Part shown: positions 8,000-16,170 of the stretch, piece by piece | Numbering within the stretch: position 1 is the stretch's first letter | Layout of the letters: every line of letters begins with the position of its first letter | NCBI GenBank assembly: GCA_016220175.1 | Contig: JACRHZ010000011.1 | Location: forward strand, 1-61,463 | Source: Candidatus Peregrinibacteria bacterium | Lineage (GTDB): Bacteria; Patescibacteriota; Gracilibacteria; CAIRYL01 | Direction of reading: 5' to 3' | Length of the DNA: 61,463 nucleotides | The notes under the pieces: model-generated | Told to the model about the DNA's origin: nothing | Databases searched by the model: none | What the model saw: only the letters and a program-made list of their open reading frames with translations | Program-made: the position numbers and the translations under genes

Positions 8000-8385
8000 C
8001 GAAAACTCCACGTCCTATTTCGTTTCATGAAGATGCAATTCAGTTTATTACTGCATACTTTTCTATTCCACGAGCTCTGGTAACGAACTGTGTCGGTTGG
8101 GAACTTGATCTTACTCTGCAAGCTCTTCCCCTACGACAATATTTTGATGTAATTGTGAACTATGAGCCTCCGCTCAGGGGAAAACCAGAAGGAGATTTAT
8201 ATCTCAAAGCAGCTGAAATACTCCAAGTTTCTGCCAAAAAATGTCTTATTTTTGAAGATTCTGCCACGGGAATTTTGTCGGGAAAAAATGCAGGAATGAC
8301 TGTTGTTGCAATTGATCGTGGAATACACCGAGATTTTCATGAAGCCGATGTTGTCGTACCATCTTTTTGTGAACTGATGCAATGA
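7996..8385 (+). CDS. HAD-superfamily phosphatase, C-terminal part (split gene)
   Basis: 129 residues supplying the rest of the HAD fold: motif II (RALVTNCVGW, with Thr and Asn), the motif III Lys in GKPEGDLYLKAAE and the motif IV acid in CLIFEDSATGI. Together with the upstream fragment this makes one full-length HAD-IA enzyme of about 205 residues, likely to act on small phosphorylated sugars or nucleotides. The ATGA overlap would allow coupled translation. All four catalytic motifs survive across the two frames, which argues against old decay. Confidence 0.75.
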   Translation: MTKTPRPISFHEDAIQFITAYFSIPRALVTNCVGWELDLTLQALPLRQYFDVIVNYEPPLRGKPEGDLYLKAAEILQVSAKKCLIFEDSATGILSGKNAGMTVVAIDRGIHRDFHEADVVVPSFCELMQ

Positions 8386-8478
8386 AACTGATAACTGGTT
8401 CCTGACAACTAGACTACTGACTTCCCCTTGCTCTCGAGCGGAAAATCTGCAAGAATCCAGTGCGCTTTTTGCATTCAT

Positions 8479-9057
8479 ATGAAGCCATTCCTTTCTGCTT
8501 CTCTTCTCGGTGCTTTGCTCATATTTGCGGGATGTGGTGGTGGATCTCCAGAATATCAAATTCCTGGTGATACAGAACTCGAATCGATTTCACTTCAGGG
8601 TATTTCTCTAAAAAAACCACCCTCTTGGGAGCTCATTGACAGAACAGACCGTCCAGACGCTATCCCTTCAGATGTCATTTTGCTCATGAGGTCAGTAGAA
8701 CCGTGGGGAGCTCAACTTAATTTTGCACTTGTGGGCGTGGGGAAAGAGAAATTGCCGGAAAATACTTCTTCAATTCAGTACGCAAAGGCTGCTGTACAAA
8801 AAACAGAACAGGAAATTGTAAACTATGAATCTGTGAGCGAAGAAGATATTGATATTCAGGGAAACAAAGCAATATTTTTGCAGTTTCGGGGAAAAGAATC
8901 TCTTTCAGGAGATGTACGAGAATGGTTCCATCTTTTTGTTGCAAAGAATGATATGGGATATGTTGTCAGCGCGGTAACTCCTCTTGATGCTGAGGCGAAT
9001 CAAAAAGAATTCATAAAAAGTATCGTAAAGAGTTTTGCGTTTAGAGAAGCGAGTTGA
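8479..9057 (+). CDS. Putative lipoprotein, DcrB/PsbP-like
   Basis: A 192-residue protein starting MKPFLSASLLGALLIFAGCG; the lipobox FAGC places the lipidated Cys at residue 19. After a Gly/Ser linker comes a domain with the pattern ISLKKPPSWELI, WGAQLNFALVGVG, and a closing KEFIKSIVKSFAF. This resembles DcrB/PsbP-like domains, which often have no assigned activity. A longer frame from 8428 was rejected because it would bury the signal peptide. Confidence 0.8.
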   Translation: MKPFLSASLLGALLIFAGCGGGSPEYQIPGDTELESISLQGISLKKPPSWELIDRTDRPDAIPSDVILLMRSVEPWGAQLNFALVGVGKEKLPENTSSIQYAKAAVQKTEQEIVNYESVSEEDIDIQGNKAIFLQFRGKESLSGDVREWFHLFVAKNDMGYVVSAVTPLDAEANQKEFIKSIVKSFAFREAS

Positions 9058-9072
9058 TCTTTTCATCATCAT

Positions 9073-9147
9073 GGCGACGTGGCCAAGTGGTAAGGCAGGA
9101 GCCTGCAAAGCTCTTACGCGGCGGTTCGAATCCGCCCGTCGCCTCCA
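9073..9147 (+). tRNA. tRNA-Cys (GCA)
   Basis: A full cloverleaf: acceptor GGCGACG with CGTCGCC, anticodon stem GGAGC/GCTCT with loop CTGCAAA (anticodon GCA), and T-arm GGCGG-TTCGAAT-CCGCC. The discriminator is T and CCA is encoded. U73 is the known identity base of tRNA-Cys, which supports the call. Confidence 0.96.
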
Positions 9148-9172
9148 TTGGTGAATTCGAGACGAATGACAA

Positions 9173-9187
9173 ATCCGCGAAGCGGAT
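9173..9187. repeat. Palindromic mini-element, ATCCGC type
   Basis: ATCCGC-GAA-GCGGAT, a perfect 6-bp stem between two tRNA genes. The same arms occur at 32272-32287 inside a broken tRNA copy, and longer versions occur near 44645. It belongs to the set of short palindromes spread over this window. Confidence 0.55.
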
Positions 9188-9212
9188 GAGGAAATGAGTC
9201 CGAAGATCCAAT

Positions 9213-9246
9213 GTCCCGCACACGAACGGAGTGAGTGGTGCGGGAC
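9213..9246. repeat. GC-rich hairpin between tRNA-Cys and tRNA-Leu
   Basis: A 9-bp perfect inverted repeat, GTCCCGCAC (9213-9221) and GTGCGGGAC (9238-9246), with a 16-nt loop. There is no T-run directly after it, so a terminator is unlikely. It may be another palindromic element or a processing signal for the two tRNAs. Confidence 0.5.
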
Positions 9247-9267
9247 CTCTGATGAATATTTTTGCAC

Positions 9268-9354
9268 GCCGAGGTGGCGAAATGGTAGACGCGAAGGACT
9301 TAAAATCCTTTGAGAGAATATCTCATGCGGGTTCAATTCCCGCCCTCGGCACCA
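9268..9354 (+). tRNA. tRNA-Leu (TAA)
   Basis: A class II tRNA with a long variable arm (TGAGA-GAATA-TCTCA). Acceptor GCCGAGG/CCTCGGC, anticodon stem AAGGA/TCCTT with loop CTTAAAA (anticodon TAA), T-arm GCGGG-TTCAATT-CCCGC, discriminator A and encoded CCA. Confidence 0.96.
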
Positions 9355-9380
9355 CATATTTCCCCTTCCATATTTTCTGA

Positions 9381-10262
9381 ATGAAAAATCCTCTTATTTC
9401 GCTCTTTCTTTGGCTTGGGAAAAAATTTCCGCAGCCTCCTCATCCTTTTAACACAGCGAAAAATGGGATTATGAGGCTTAATTACTCTGATTTTGAATAT
9501 AAAGGAGCAGAGGAGATTTGGAAGTATTACAAAAATGCAATTGATTTTCATTCCCTCCGAGGAAAGACAGTTCTTGATCTCGCGTGTGGAGCGGGAGGAA
9601 AAGGAGTTTGGTTTGCGGAAAAATATGGCGCAAAAATTATCGGGATCGATATTTCTCCACATTTTATTGAACAAGCGAAAACTTGCGCAAAAGAACACTC
9701 CGTAGAAGAATTTTGTGATTTTCGAGTGGGAGATGCACTTGATACAAAACTCGATACCGAAAGTGTTGATTACATTGTTCTTCACGACGCGCTTGAACAT
9801 ATTCCAAATACAGAAAATCTGTTCCACGAATGTCACCGAGTTTTAAAGTGTGGCGGGCTCCTTCTCTTTAATTTTGAACCATATTATCATTTTTTTGGAC
9901 ATCATATATGGGATGTGATTCCGATTCCATGGCTTCATCTCATCACTACCGAATCATTTCGTGTTGAACTCTATAAAACAGCAGTAACAAAATATCCTGA
10001 CGCAAAAGATCGTATCGGATTTCGGATTGGAAAAAATTCGAACGGAAAAGAGGCGTTTACCTATCTGAATGGAATCACGAGAAGGAAATTTATGAATATT
10101 CGAAAAAAATTCCTAGAAAATGATTTATTTCGAGTGGTGTATGAAGAATTTCGAACACTCAGGAGATTTCCATTGAATAAACTCGGAAAACTTCCTGTTC
10201 TGAATGAACTTTTTGTGAATACGCAAATTGGAGTGTGGGAAAAGATGGGAAAGAAGGATTGA
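9381..10262 (+). CDS. Class I SAM-dependent methyltransferase
   Basis: A 293-residue protein. Motif I VLDLACGAGGKG is near 61-72, the acidic ribose-binding residue is in IIGIDISPHF, and post-motif LHDALEHIPNTENLFHECHR with VLKCGGLLLFNFEPYYHFF follows. This is the Methyltransf_11/23 type, often acting on lipids, quinones or glycan groups. The substrate cannot be told. The gene starts 27 nt after tRNA-Leu. Its end overlaps the predicted hicBA promoter. Confidence 0.85.
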   Translation: MKNPLISLFLWLGKKFPQPPHPFNTAKNGIMRLNYSDFEYKGAEEIWKYYKNAIDFHSLRGKTVLDLACGAGGKGVWFAEKYGAKIIGIDISPHFIEQAKTCAKEHSVEEFCDFRVGDALDTKLDTESVDYIVLHDALEHIPNTENLFHECHRVLKCGGLLLFNFEPYYHFFGHHIWDVIPIPWLHLITTESFRVELYKTAVTKYPDAKDRIGFRIGKNSNGKEAFTYLNGITRRKFMNIRKKFLENDLFRVVYEEFRTLRRFPLNKLGKLPVLNELFVNTQIGVWEKMGKKD

Positions 10263-10288
10263 ATGATGAAGAGAATTTTTGATATGAT
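10259..10288 (+). promoter_or_regulatory. Promoter of hicBA-trpB
   Basis: -35 TTGAAT (10259-10264), an 18-nt spacer and -10 TATGAT (10283-10288), giving a start near 10295 and a leader of about 26 nt before hicB. The -35 overlaps the stop codon of the methyltransferase. Consensus-based prediction. Confidence 0.45.
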
Positions 10289-10320
10289 GCTCTCAGAAGA
10301 TTCTGTTTATTTTCATTATT

Positions 10321-10545
10321 ATGTACACTTTTCATTTACTTTTTCGACCAGAACCTGAGGGCGGATATACTGTTCTCGTTCCAAGCCTTCCCGGATGTCT
10401 TACTTGGGCAGAATCTATTGAAGATGGGAAGGAACTCATAAAAGAAGCAATTCATGTGTACCTCGAAAGTGTTGAGAAACATTCGGAAAAGATTCATGAC
10501 GATACTGAATCTTTTTATACATCCGTAAATTACGATCATGTCTAA
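10321..10545 (+). CDS. hicB: HicB-family antitoxin
   Basis: A 74-residue protein with the HicB partial RNase H-like fold: MYTFHLLFRPEPEGGYTVLV, then PSLPGCLTWAESIEDGKELIKEAI, the classic pattern. No separate DNA-binding tail is visible, so it is the short form. It overlaps hicA by 8 nt. The order (antitoxin first) is the less common one for hicAB loci. Confidence 0.92.
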   Translation: MYTFHLLFRPEPEGGYTVLVPSLPGCLTWAESIEDGKELIKEAIHVYLESVEKHSEKIHDDTESFYTSVNYDHV

Positions 10546-10750
10546 ATTCCCCGTGTATACACCGGAGGAAATTATCAGAATTTTAAAAATAAATGGATTT
10601 ATGGAGGATCGACAGAAAGGAAGCCATAAAGTTTTTTATAATGCAAAAACTCTTCAACGCGTAGTTGTCCCCTGCCATAAAAAAGATCTTCCTATTGGAA
10701 CTGCTCGATCAATTTTGAAAATGGCAGGATTACTTGGAAATGATGAATAA
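10538..10750 (+). CDS. hicA: HicA-family mRNA interferase toxin
   Basis: A 70-residue dsRBD-like toxin. G28-S29-H30 in KGSHKVFYN carries the catalytic His of HicA. The C-terminal [15 protein letters not shown] is typical. Its last codons overlap the start of trpB, so toxin, antitoxin and tryptophan synthase beta seem to be read from one message. Confidence 0.92.
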   Translation: MSKFPVYTPEEIIRILKINGFMEDRQKGSHKVFYNAKTLQRVVVPCHKKDLPIGTARSILKMAGLLGNDE

Positions 10751-11972
10751 ATTATCAGAACATCATAGCGGCCATTTTGGTGAGTACGGCGGACGATTCG
10801 CTCCAGAAGTTCTGCTTCCTGCTCTTACAGAAACGGAAAAAGTATGGAATGAAGTAAAAACCGATCCAAAATTTTGGAAGGAGTTTGATTATTATGCAAA
10901 AACATATGTGGGAAGACCTTCTCCACTGTATTTTGCGGAGAATATCACCAAAAAACTTGGTGGCGCAAAAATTTACGTAAAGCGTGAGGATTTGAATCAC
11001 ACAGGAGCACATAAAATTAATAATGCTCTTGGACAAGCTCTTCTCGTAAAACGAATGGGAAAGAAGCGGGTCATTACCGAAACCGGAGCCGGGCAAAATG
11101 GCCTTGCCGTTGCAACGGTTTCAGCACGATTTGGATTCGACTGCACCGTGTACATGGGAGAAATTGACGTCGCAAGGCAGAGACCAAACGTGTTTTGGAT
11201 GGAACGGCTCGGGACAGAAGTTGTTCCAGTGCTTACCGGAACAAAAACGCTCAAAGATGCGACGAATGAGGCACTTCGAGATTGGATTACCAATGTTCAG
11301 AGTACGCACTATATTATTGGATCAGCGCTTGGTCCGTATCCATTTCCCGAAATGGTGCGTGAATTTCAGCGAATTATTGGACGGGAAGCAAAACAGCAAA
11401 TTTTAGAAATGGAAGGAAAGTTGCCAGAAATGATCATTGCCTGCGTTGGAGGTGGATCAAATTCCATTGGAATTTTCACTGATTTTCTTGAAGAAAAATC
11501 CGTGAAGCTCATCGGAGTTGAAGCTGGAGGAAAAGGAATTCAGGGAAATGAACATGCCGCGAGATTTGCTGGAAAAAATGCTCGTGTTGCTGTCGTTCAA
11601 GGATACAAAAGCATTTTCCTTCAAGATGACGATGGACAAATCGCTCCAACGCATTCGATTTCTGCGGGGCTTGATTATGCAGGAATTGGTCCAGAACACG
11701 CATATCTCCACGATCTCAAACGTGTGGAATATACATTTGCGTGTGATGAAGAAGTTCTGGAAACGCTGAAACTCGTGATGAGGGAAGAAGGAATGATTCC
11801 GGCGCTTGAAAGTGCACATGCCTGGGTGGAAGCCATAAAACGTGCGCCAATGATGAAATCAGATGAAATTATTATCGTGAATCAGAGTGGACGCGGAGAC
11901 AAGGACATTTTTTTGATTGCAGAAGCGCTCAAAGATGAAGGATGGAAGGAGTTTTTGAAAAGCAAAACATGA
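10740..11972 (+). CDS. trpB: Tryptophan synthase beta chain
   Basis: About 410 residues, normal for TrpB1. The PLP lysine is K91 in HTGAHKINN (counting from the ATG at 10743), the catalytic Glu is in [10 protein letters not shown], and the phosphate loop GGGSNSIG follows. It makes tryptophan from serine and indole. No trpA or other trp gene is in the window, so salvage of indole, or a partner elsewhere, is implied. Two adjacent ATGs (10740, 10743) are possible; both overlap the hicA end. The stop overlaps the next gene by ATGA. Confidence 0.95.
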   Translation: MMNKLSEHHSGHFGEYGGRFAPEVLLPALTETEKVWNEVKTDPKFWKEFDYYAKTYVGRPSPLYFAENITKKLGGAKIYVKREDLNHTGAHKINNALGQALLVKRMGKKRVITETGAGQNGLAVATVSARFGFDCTVYMGEIDVARQRPNVFWMERLGTEVVPVLTGTKTLKDATNEALRDWITNVQSTHYIIGSALGPYPFPEMVREFQRIIGREAKQQILEMEGKLPEMIIACVGGGSNSIGIFTDFLEEKSVKLIGVEAGGKGIQGNEHAARFAGKNARVAVVQGYKSIFLQDDDGQIAPTHSISAGLDYAGIGPEHAYLHDLKRVEYTFACDEEVLETLKLVMREEGMIPALESAHAWVEAIKRAPMMKSDEIIIVNQSGRGDKDIFLIAEALKDEGWKEFLKSKT

Positions 11973-13168
11973 ACCAGAAAAAATTCTTCATCTCTCTGTG
12001 TCTATTTCTCGTCATTTTTATTGTTCCGAGTTTTAGAAACGTGTACCACTGGTTTCCTTTTCCTGAGCTTTTTGCCTTTTTGTACCTTATCTCTGGAGGA
12101 GTTGTATTTTATGTGCTCTTTCGAAATGTCGTTATCACATTCATCGAAAAAGTCCCTTCCAAAATAATTTTTCTTTGCGGAATTGTATATCTCCTCATAA
12201 TGTCCGCATTTACATTTCAAGTTCTCGATTGGAGCAATTCACTCAAATCTTTTAGGAGAGATTCCACGGCAGATGATGCAATGATTCTTTCTGCACAATC
12301 TTTTTTTGATGGTGCGGGAATGTATAACGCCACTTTGTATGATGGCGCGCCAATTTCTCCAGGTCCCGGATGGATTCTCTTAAACTCCCCTCTCTCTCTT
12401 TCCGGACTCTATTTTCTCATCACTCCCATTTGGCTGGGAATTTTTTTATGGATGATTTGGAAAAAGTCTCATCATCATTTTCCTGTTGTGTTTGTGCTAA
12501 TAACTCTCTCGATGAGCACGATATTTTGGACGTTGACTGGCGTTGGTCATGATCTTGTTTCCATATCTTTCGCGATCGGGATTTTTTTTCTTATGACGAA
12601 AAATATTACGAAAGAAACGCGAATTCTTACGCTTCTATTCATTGCGATATTTGTCGGAATTATCTCAACATCTCGAATTCTCTTTCTTATTCTTCCATGT
12701 ATTTTTGCTCTGATAATTCCGTTCACAAAGCGTGCATTTCTTTTCTTCGTTACTTCTCTCATTACCGCGCTTCTTTTCCATTTCATATTTTTTGAATTGT
12801 CATCAAATTATGATCCGCTCCATCTTTTCTCGAGAGGCGAAAGAAGTGTTGGATATGATCTTATGGCGCTTGGCGGAATTTTGGAAATTGGTATTGGAGC
12901 TCTTTCTCTGTATTTGTACACACATCCGAAAATCCAATTTGCTTACAAAAATATTCTCCCGCTTCTTCTCCTTTTTCTACCACTTTTCTTAATTTCTTTT
13001 GGCGAACTTCGAAATGTTGGTTTTGATTTTGCAAAATGGGAAGGAGCAAATTATCTTATTCCGGTGTGGGGAATGTATTTGGTGACGATTTTAGGAGAAA
13101 TGAACGTTGCAAAAACTGGCTCTCCCGTATCCCGTAACAGAAGCCTCTTCATGTCGCTAATGAAGTAG
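11969..13168 (+). CDS. Polytopic membrane protein, unknown function
   Basis: A 399-residue protein with roughly ten hydrophobic helices ([19 protein letters not shown] at the start, several Phe/Ile/Leu-rich segments, ending in [14 protein letters not shown]). Short soluble loops between helices are reminiscent of GT-C-type or DUF membrane proteins, but no catalytic motif is clear. The ATG at 11969 overlaps the trpB TGA (ATGA), so it is probably translated by coupling. A start at 11942 inside trpB is less likely. A role in aromatic transport is possible only by neighbourhood. Confidence 0.75.
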   Translation: MNQKKFFISLCLFLVIFIVPSFRNVYHWFPFPELFAFLYLISGGVVFYVLFRNVVITFIEKVPSKIIFLCGIVYLLIMSAFTFQVLDWSNSLKSFRRDSTADDAMILSAQSFFDGAGMYNATLYDGAPISPGPGWILLNSPLSLSGLYFLITPIWLGIFLWMIWKKSHHHFPVVFVLITLSMSTIFWTLTGVGHDLVSISFAIGIFFLMTKNITKETRILTLLFIAIFVGIISTSRILFLILPCIFALIIPFTKRAFLFFVTSLITALLFHFIFFELSSNYDPLHLFSRGERSVGYDLMALGGILEIGIGALSLYLYTHPKIQFAYKNILPLLLLFLPLFLISFGELRNVGFDFAKWEGANYLIPVWGMYLVTILGEMNVAKTGSPVSRNRSLFMSLMK

Positions 13169-13171
13169 CCT

Positions 13172-13462
13172 TTATTTCATATCAATACCATAGCTTTCTT
13201 TAACGTTCTTCAATTCTAACTCACGACTTAATCTCCGCTGCACTCGCGCTCTTACTCCTTCTGATAAACGATTTAGAGGATCAGATCCATTCTCAAAGAG
13301 AGCTTCCACGTCTCCCCTACATGTGTCAGAGAGTGTTCCTCCACCTCCGCTAAGAAGTTCTTTCCCCCATTCCCACCACCCGCCGCCTTGACTCTCTCCG
13401 ACTCCTGCCGCATTTTGCTCCAATCTCCTCAGTCCTTCTAGTAAATGACTTTGATTTGGCAT
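13172..13462 (-). CDS. Small hypothetical protein
   Basis: A 96-residue frame starting MPNQSHLLEGLRRLEQNA, with a Gly/Trp-rich middle (GESQGGGWWEWGKELLSGGG) and an Arg/Glu-rich helical end (RLSEGVRARVQRRLSRELEL). No family is recognised. It has an unusually high Gly and Arg content for this genome. An AT-rich gap on its upstream side holds no other frame. It could be real or a chance frame; no other gene explains this stretch. Confidence 0.45.
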   Translation of the reverse strand: MPNQSHLLEGLRRLEQNAAGVGESQGGGWWEWGKELLSGGGGTLSDTCRGDVEALFENGSDPLNRLSEGVRARVQRRLSRELELKNVKESYGIDMK

Positions 13463-13555
13463 AAAAAAATATAAATTTTATTCATTTTCCTCGTTTTTTT
13501 GATTTTGTCAAGCAGCATCGATCACTTTTTTTGATCAACATTCTAAAAAATCCCT

Positions 13556-14257
13556 TTAATTCGGCAAAATATCATAATTTTCCACTTCCGAAATTTTTTG
13601 ATTTCGCGAAAGTTCTGGATTATAAATCTGGTAGAAAAGCTCAACAAGTTGCTGCGTGCTCAGTTGTTCCACCTGAAGATTGCAATTTTCGAGTCCTACT
13701 TTCACCACATTTACTCTCTGTATCAGACCTTTTTTCTGATTTTCAAATTCCCGATGACGCTCCCTGATTTTTGGAAAAGAATCTTCTGGAGAAATATAGT
13801 CCAAAAATTTTCGAATAATCCCCTTATTCTGCGAACGGAATGGATCATACGGAACAATCACAAAAAACTTTTTTTCCATAATATCCGCGTATTCCACGAG
13901 CTTTTTAATGTAATCGTGATATTCGAGCGTCTGCTTTTGCAGGAGATGATTTTGCTGTTTCGTCGCGATATCCTTGAGCTTATCGAGATAGTGATCAATG
14001 TCGAGTTTTCGTGATCTCACGAGCACCTGAATCGGAAATTCCAATGTATTCAAAAATCCCTGATACGCATAAATAAGTGAATTCTGCTCTGCTTCAGACT
14101 TGAGATTAAAATTCACACTTGAGGTTTGGAGCACAGCTCTCACGCCACCATTTTTAAGCACCACGACTCCATCTTTTATTTCCGCAATGGGAAGATACAG
14201 TGCGGAACTATGCATTGTTCCCGTATTTTTTTTATTTCGTACACTCGTATCATTCAT
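13556..14257 (-). CDS. TraC-like domain protein (VirB4/TraC N-terminal-like)
   Basis: A 233-residue protein. LPIAEIKDGVVVLKNGGVRAVLQTSS followed by NFNLKSEAEQNSLIYAYQGFLNTLEFPIQ is the N-terminal domain of TraC/VirB4-type ATPases, here without any ATPase domain. It includes FFVIVPYDPF near the centre. It lies 17 nt downstream of the PrgI-like gene, an arrangement typical of type IV secretion or conjugation loci. In complete loci a VirB4 ATPase follows; here the next gene is a small hypothetical protein. Confidence 0.8.
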   Translation of the reverse strand: MNDTSVRNKKNTGTMHSSALYLPIAEIKDGVVVLKNGGVRAVLQTSSVNFNLKSEAEQNSLIYAYQGFLNTLEFPIQVLVRSRKLDIDHYLDKLKDIATKQQNHLLQKQTLEYHDYIKKLVEYADIMEKKFFVIVPYDPFRSQNKGIIRKFLDYISPEDSFPKIRERHREFENQKKGLIQRVNVVKVGLENCNLQVEQLSTQQLVELFYQIYNPELSRNQKISEVENYDILPN

Positions 14258-14274
14258 AAGAAAAGGAAAAATAA

Positions 14275-14871
14275 TTATGCGTGTTTGAGTTGAGATGCTG
14301 CAATGGCATGAGAAAGACGTACTTCGTGTCTCTCTTTCTCCAGCGCTGAAAGATGAAGCCCTGTGTCATCATTATGATCACCGGGGAGATTTTTTTCTTC
14401 ATCCGAAAAAGCCGATTGGTGATCCAAAATCATTGTGAGCTTTTCGAGCGAAGTTTTGTCCTGTATTTTTGCCTGTTTTTGTTCTTCCTCAGATTTCGCA
14501 GATTTTTCCTGATCTTTTGCTTTTTGATCATTTCCGACTTTCGCTGTTACAAATGTGTAATGGAGCTTTGTCGTAACGGATTTATCCCACCACCTTCTCC
14601 GAGCATTATGATTGTATTCGTAAAGAAGAAGTGCCCATTTCAAAAAACTCACATCATTTATCCTCAAAAAGGCAAAGGCGAGCGAAAGAAAAAATGGAAT
14701 ACAAATAAATACATAGTCGATAATTCCGAGAAAATATGAATCCGAAAGTATCAAAAAAATAGTATATGAAATTCCGCCGCCTGCCGCGAGAATGAGAAGT
14801 TGCTTCAGTGTGAGAGGACCAATAATTTTGTCCTCAATCTGAACATCCGCTGGAATTTTGTATTGGAGCAT
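14275..14871 (-). CDS. PrgI-family membrane protein
   Basis: A 198-residue protein. The N-terminus LQYKIPADVQIEDKIIGPLTLKQLLIL and two close membrane helices (LAAGGGISYTIFLILS and YVFICIPFFLSLAFAFL) are the PrgI signature, an inner-membrane part of Gram-positive type IV secretion systems. A long charged tail follows (Lys/Glu/Gln-rich, about 120-198) that looks disordered. It is the first gene of a two-gene operon with the TraC-like gene. Confidence 0.85.
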   Translation of the reverse strand: MLQYKIPADVQIEDKIIGPLTLKQLLILAAGGGISYTIFLILSDSYFLGIIDYVFICIPFFLSLAFAFLRINDVSFLKWALLLYEYNHNARRRWWDKSVTTKLHYTFVTAKVGNDQKAKDQEKSAKSEEEQKQAKIQDKTSLEKLTMILDHQSAFSDEEKNLPGDHNDDTGLHLSALEKERHEVRLSHAIAASQLKHA

Positions 14872-14928
14872 TGTTTTTGATCGTAACCATCACACAATTA
14901 TACAGGAAATACCGATATTTATCAAATT

Positions 14929-16068
14929 TCACCACGTGGTTTTTTTGAGGATTTCATCTCTCTCTTCGTCATCCGCAAACCTTGGCTTCCAGAGTTTTTC
15001 TATCACAATCGGTTTGATTTCATATCCTGTAATTTTTGCGTCTTCAAATCTCACTTCCGCGAGAATTCCTTTTTTCGTTTCCGAGAGAAGTTGGTCAAAT
15101 ACGAGATTCCCGAGGGAATAAAAAACTATGCCACCGTTATATTCCTCCACTGGCTGAATAACATGCGGATGATGACCAATAACGAGCGATGCGCCAGCAT
15201 CAATGGCATTATGGGCAAATTCTACAAAATCCTTATGTGGACGTGAAATATATTCTGATCCCGTATGAACAGAAACAATCACCACATCAGCAATCTCTTT
15301 TGTCCTTTGAATCCGTTCTCGCAAAAGATCTGCGTCAGGAATCATCGCATACCCCGGTTTTTCCTCTGTAGCGGCGTAGTATGGTGAAATATCAGAATAT
15401 GCGAGGAAGCCAAAAACAACATCGTTCGCCACGAGAAACGTCGGCTCTAAAGAGGATTCCGAATTTTCTCCCGCTCCAACAAATCGAATATCATTTTCTT
15501 TGAGCATATCCATCGTATATAAAACTCCTTCTTTTCCCGCATCGCCTATGTGGTTATTGGCGAGAGAAACGATATCAATTCCGGCAAAAAGAAGACCTTC
15601 AATGGACTTTACATCAGCGCCAAAAACCATGCCTCCTGAAAAGTGTTGTGGAGCTCTATCAAATGGAGATTCGAGATTTACAAATGTGATATCTGCTGAG
15701 GAGAGATACTCGGCAATATCTTGGAATGGAGCGGTGTAATCATTATTTTTCTCCATGAGCACGTCCACATATCTCGAGAGCATGACGTCTCCTCCAAAAA
15801 TAAGAGTGTTTTTGTGCACTTCTGGCGGATCAATATGGAATTTCTGAACAGGAATCTTCTTCGTGTCTTCCTCTGGAGATGAAGGCGCTCCATGAAGGGC
15901 TGATCTGAGTTCCGTCCGCATTTTTGTTTGGTCATGCTGCGAAATAATGGAAGTTTCAAAAATATGCCCTGGGAATTCTTGGAGAATGAGAAGGACTATC
16001 CCAAAAACAAGCAGGATAATGCCGAAAAAGAGGAGAAATACCCGAAATGTGTGTGTGTATTTGTGAAT
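14929..16068 (-). CDS. CapA-family metallophosphatase-like protein with N-terminal membrane anchor
   Basis: The domain is clear: GGDVMLSRYVD, VNLESPFD, SLANNHIGDAG, IVSVHTGSEY, IGHHPHVIQP and YSLGNLVFDQ are the PGA_cap motifs with metal ligands. The family is linked to capsule or poly-glutamate synthesis, though many members are undefined. The first ATG is at 15921, but the frame stays open for about 50 codons upstream. There it encodes charged residues and then a textbook anchor (FRVFLLFFGIILLVFGIVLL). No ATG, GTG or TTG exists in that stretch. An ATT codon at 16068 is the best start candidate and is used here. The core is sure, the start is not. Confidence 0.8.
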   Translation of the reverse strand: MHKYTHTFRVFLLFFGIILLVFGIVLLILQEFPGHIFETSIISQHDQTKMRTELRSALHGAPSSPEEDTKKIPVQKFHIDPPEVHKNTLIFGGDVMLSRYVDVLMEKNNDYTAPFQDIAEYLSSADITFVNLESPFDRAPQHFSGGMVFGADVKSIEGLLFAGIDIVSLANNHIGDAGKEGVLYTMDMLKENDIRFVGAGENSESSLEPTFLVANDVVFGFLAYSDISPYYAATEEKPGYAMIPDADLLRERIQRTKEIADVVIVSVHTGSEYISRPHKDFVEFAHNAIDAGASLVIGHHPHVIQPVEEYNGGIVFYSLGNLVFDQLLSETKKGILAEVRFEDAKITGYEIKPIVIEKLWKPRFADDEERDEILKKTTW

Positions 16069-16170
16069 ACGAGGAGGACAATATTATTTGTATTTTTGAT
16101 ATATTATACATTTTTTTACTTATTTTGGCAATTTTTGACTTTTTCCGATATTTTCTCGAAAATCTCGGAA

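Noticed and set aside
8386-8478. Gene start upstream of the lipoprotein (from 8428)
   Set aside because: It would place 17 polar residues before the signal peptide and mask the lipobox.
9213-9246. Terminator for tRNA-Cys
   Set aside because: The stem is good but no T-run follows, and tRNA-Leu lies only 21 nt downstream, probably on the same transcript.
15928-16170. Extended start of the nucleotidyltransferase gene
   Set aside because: It overlaps the CapA anchor on the other strand, and the hydrophobic run it encodes fits no known family member.
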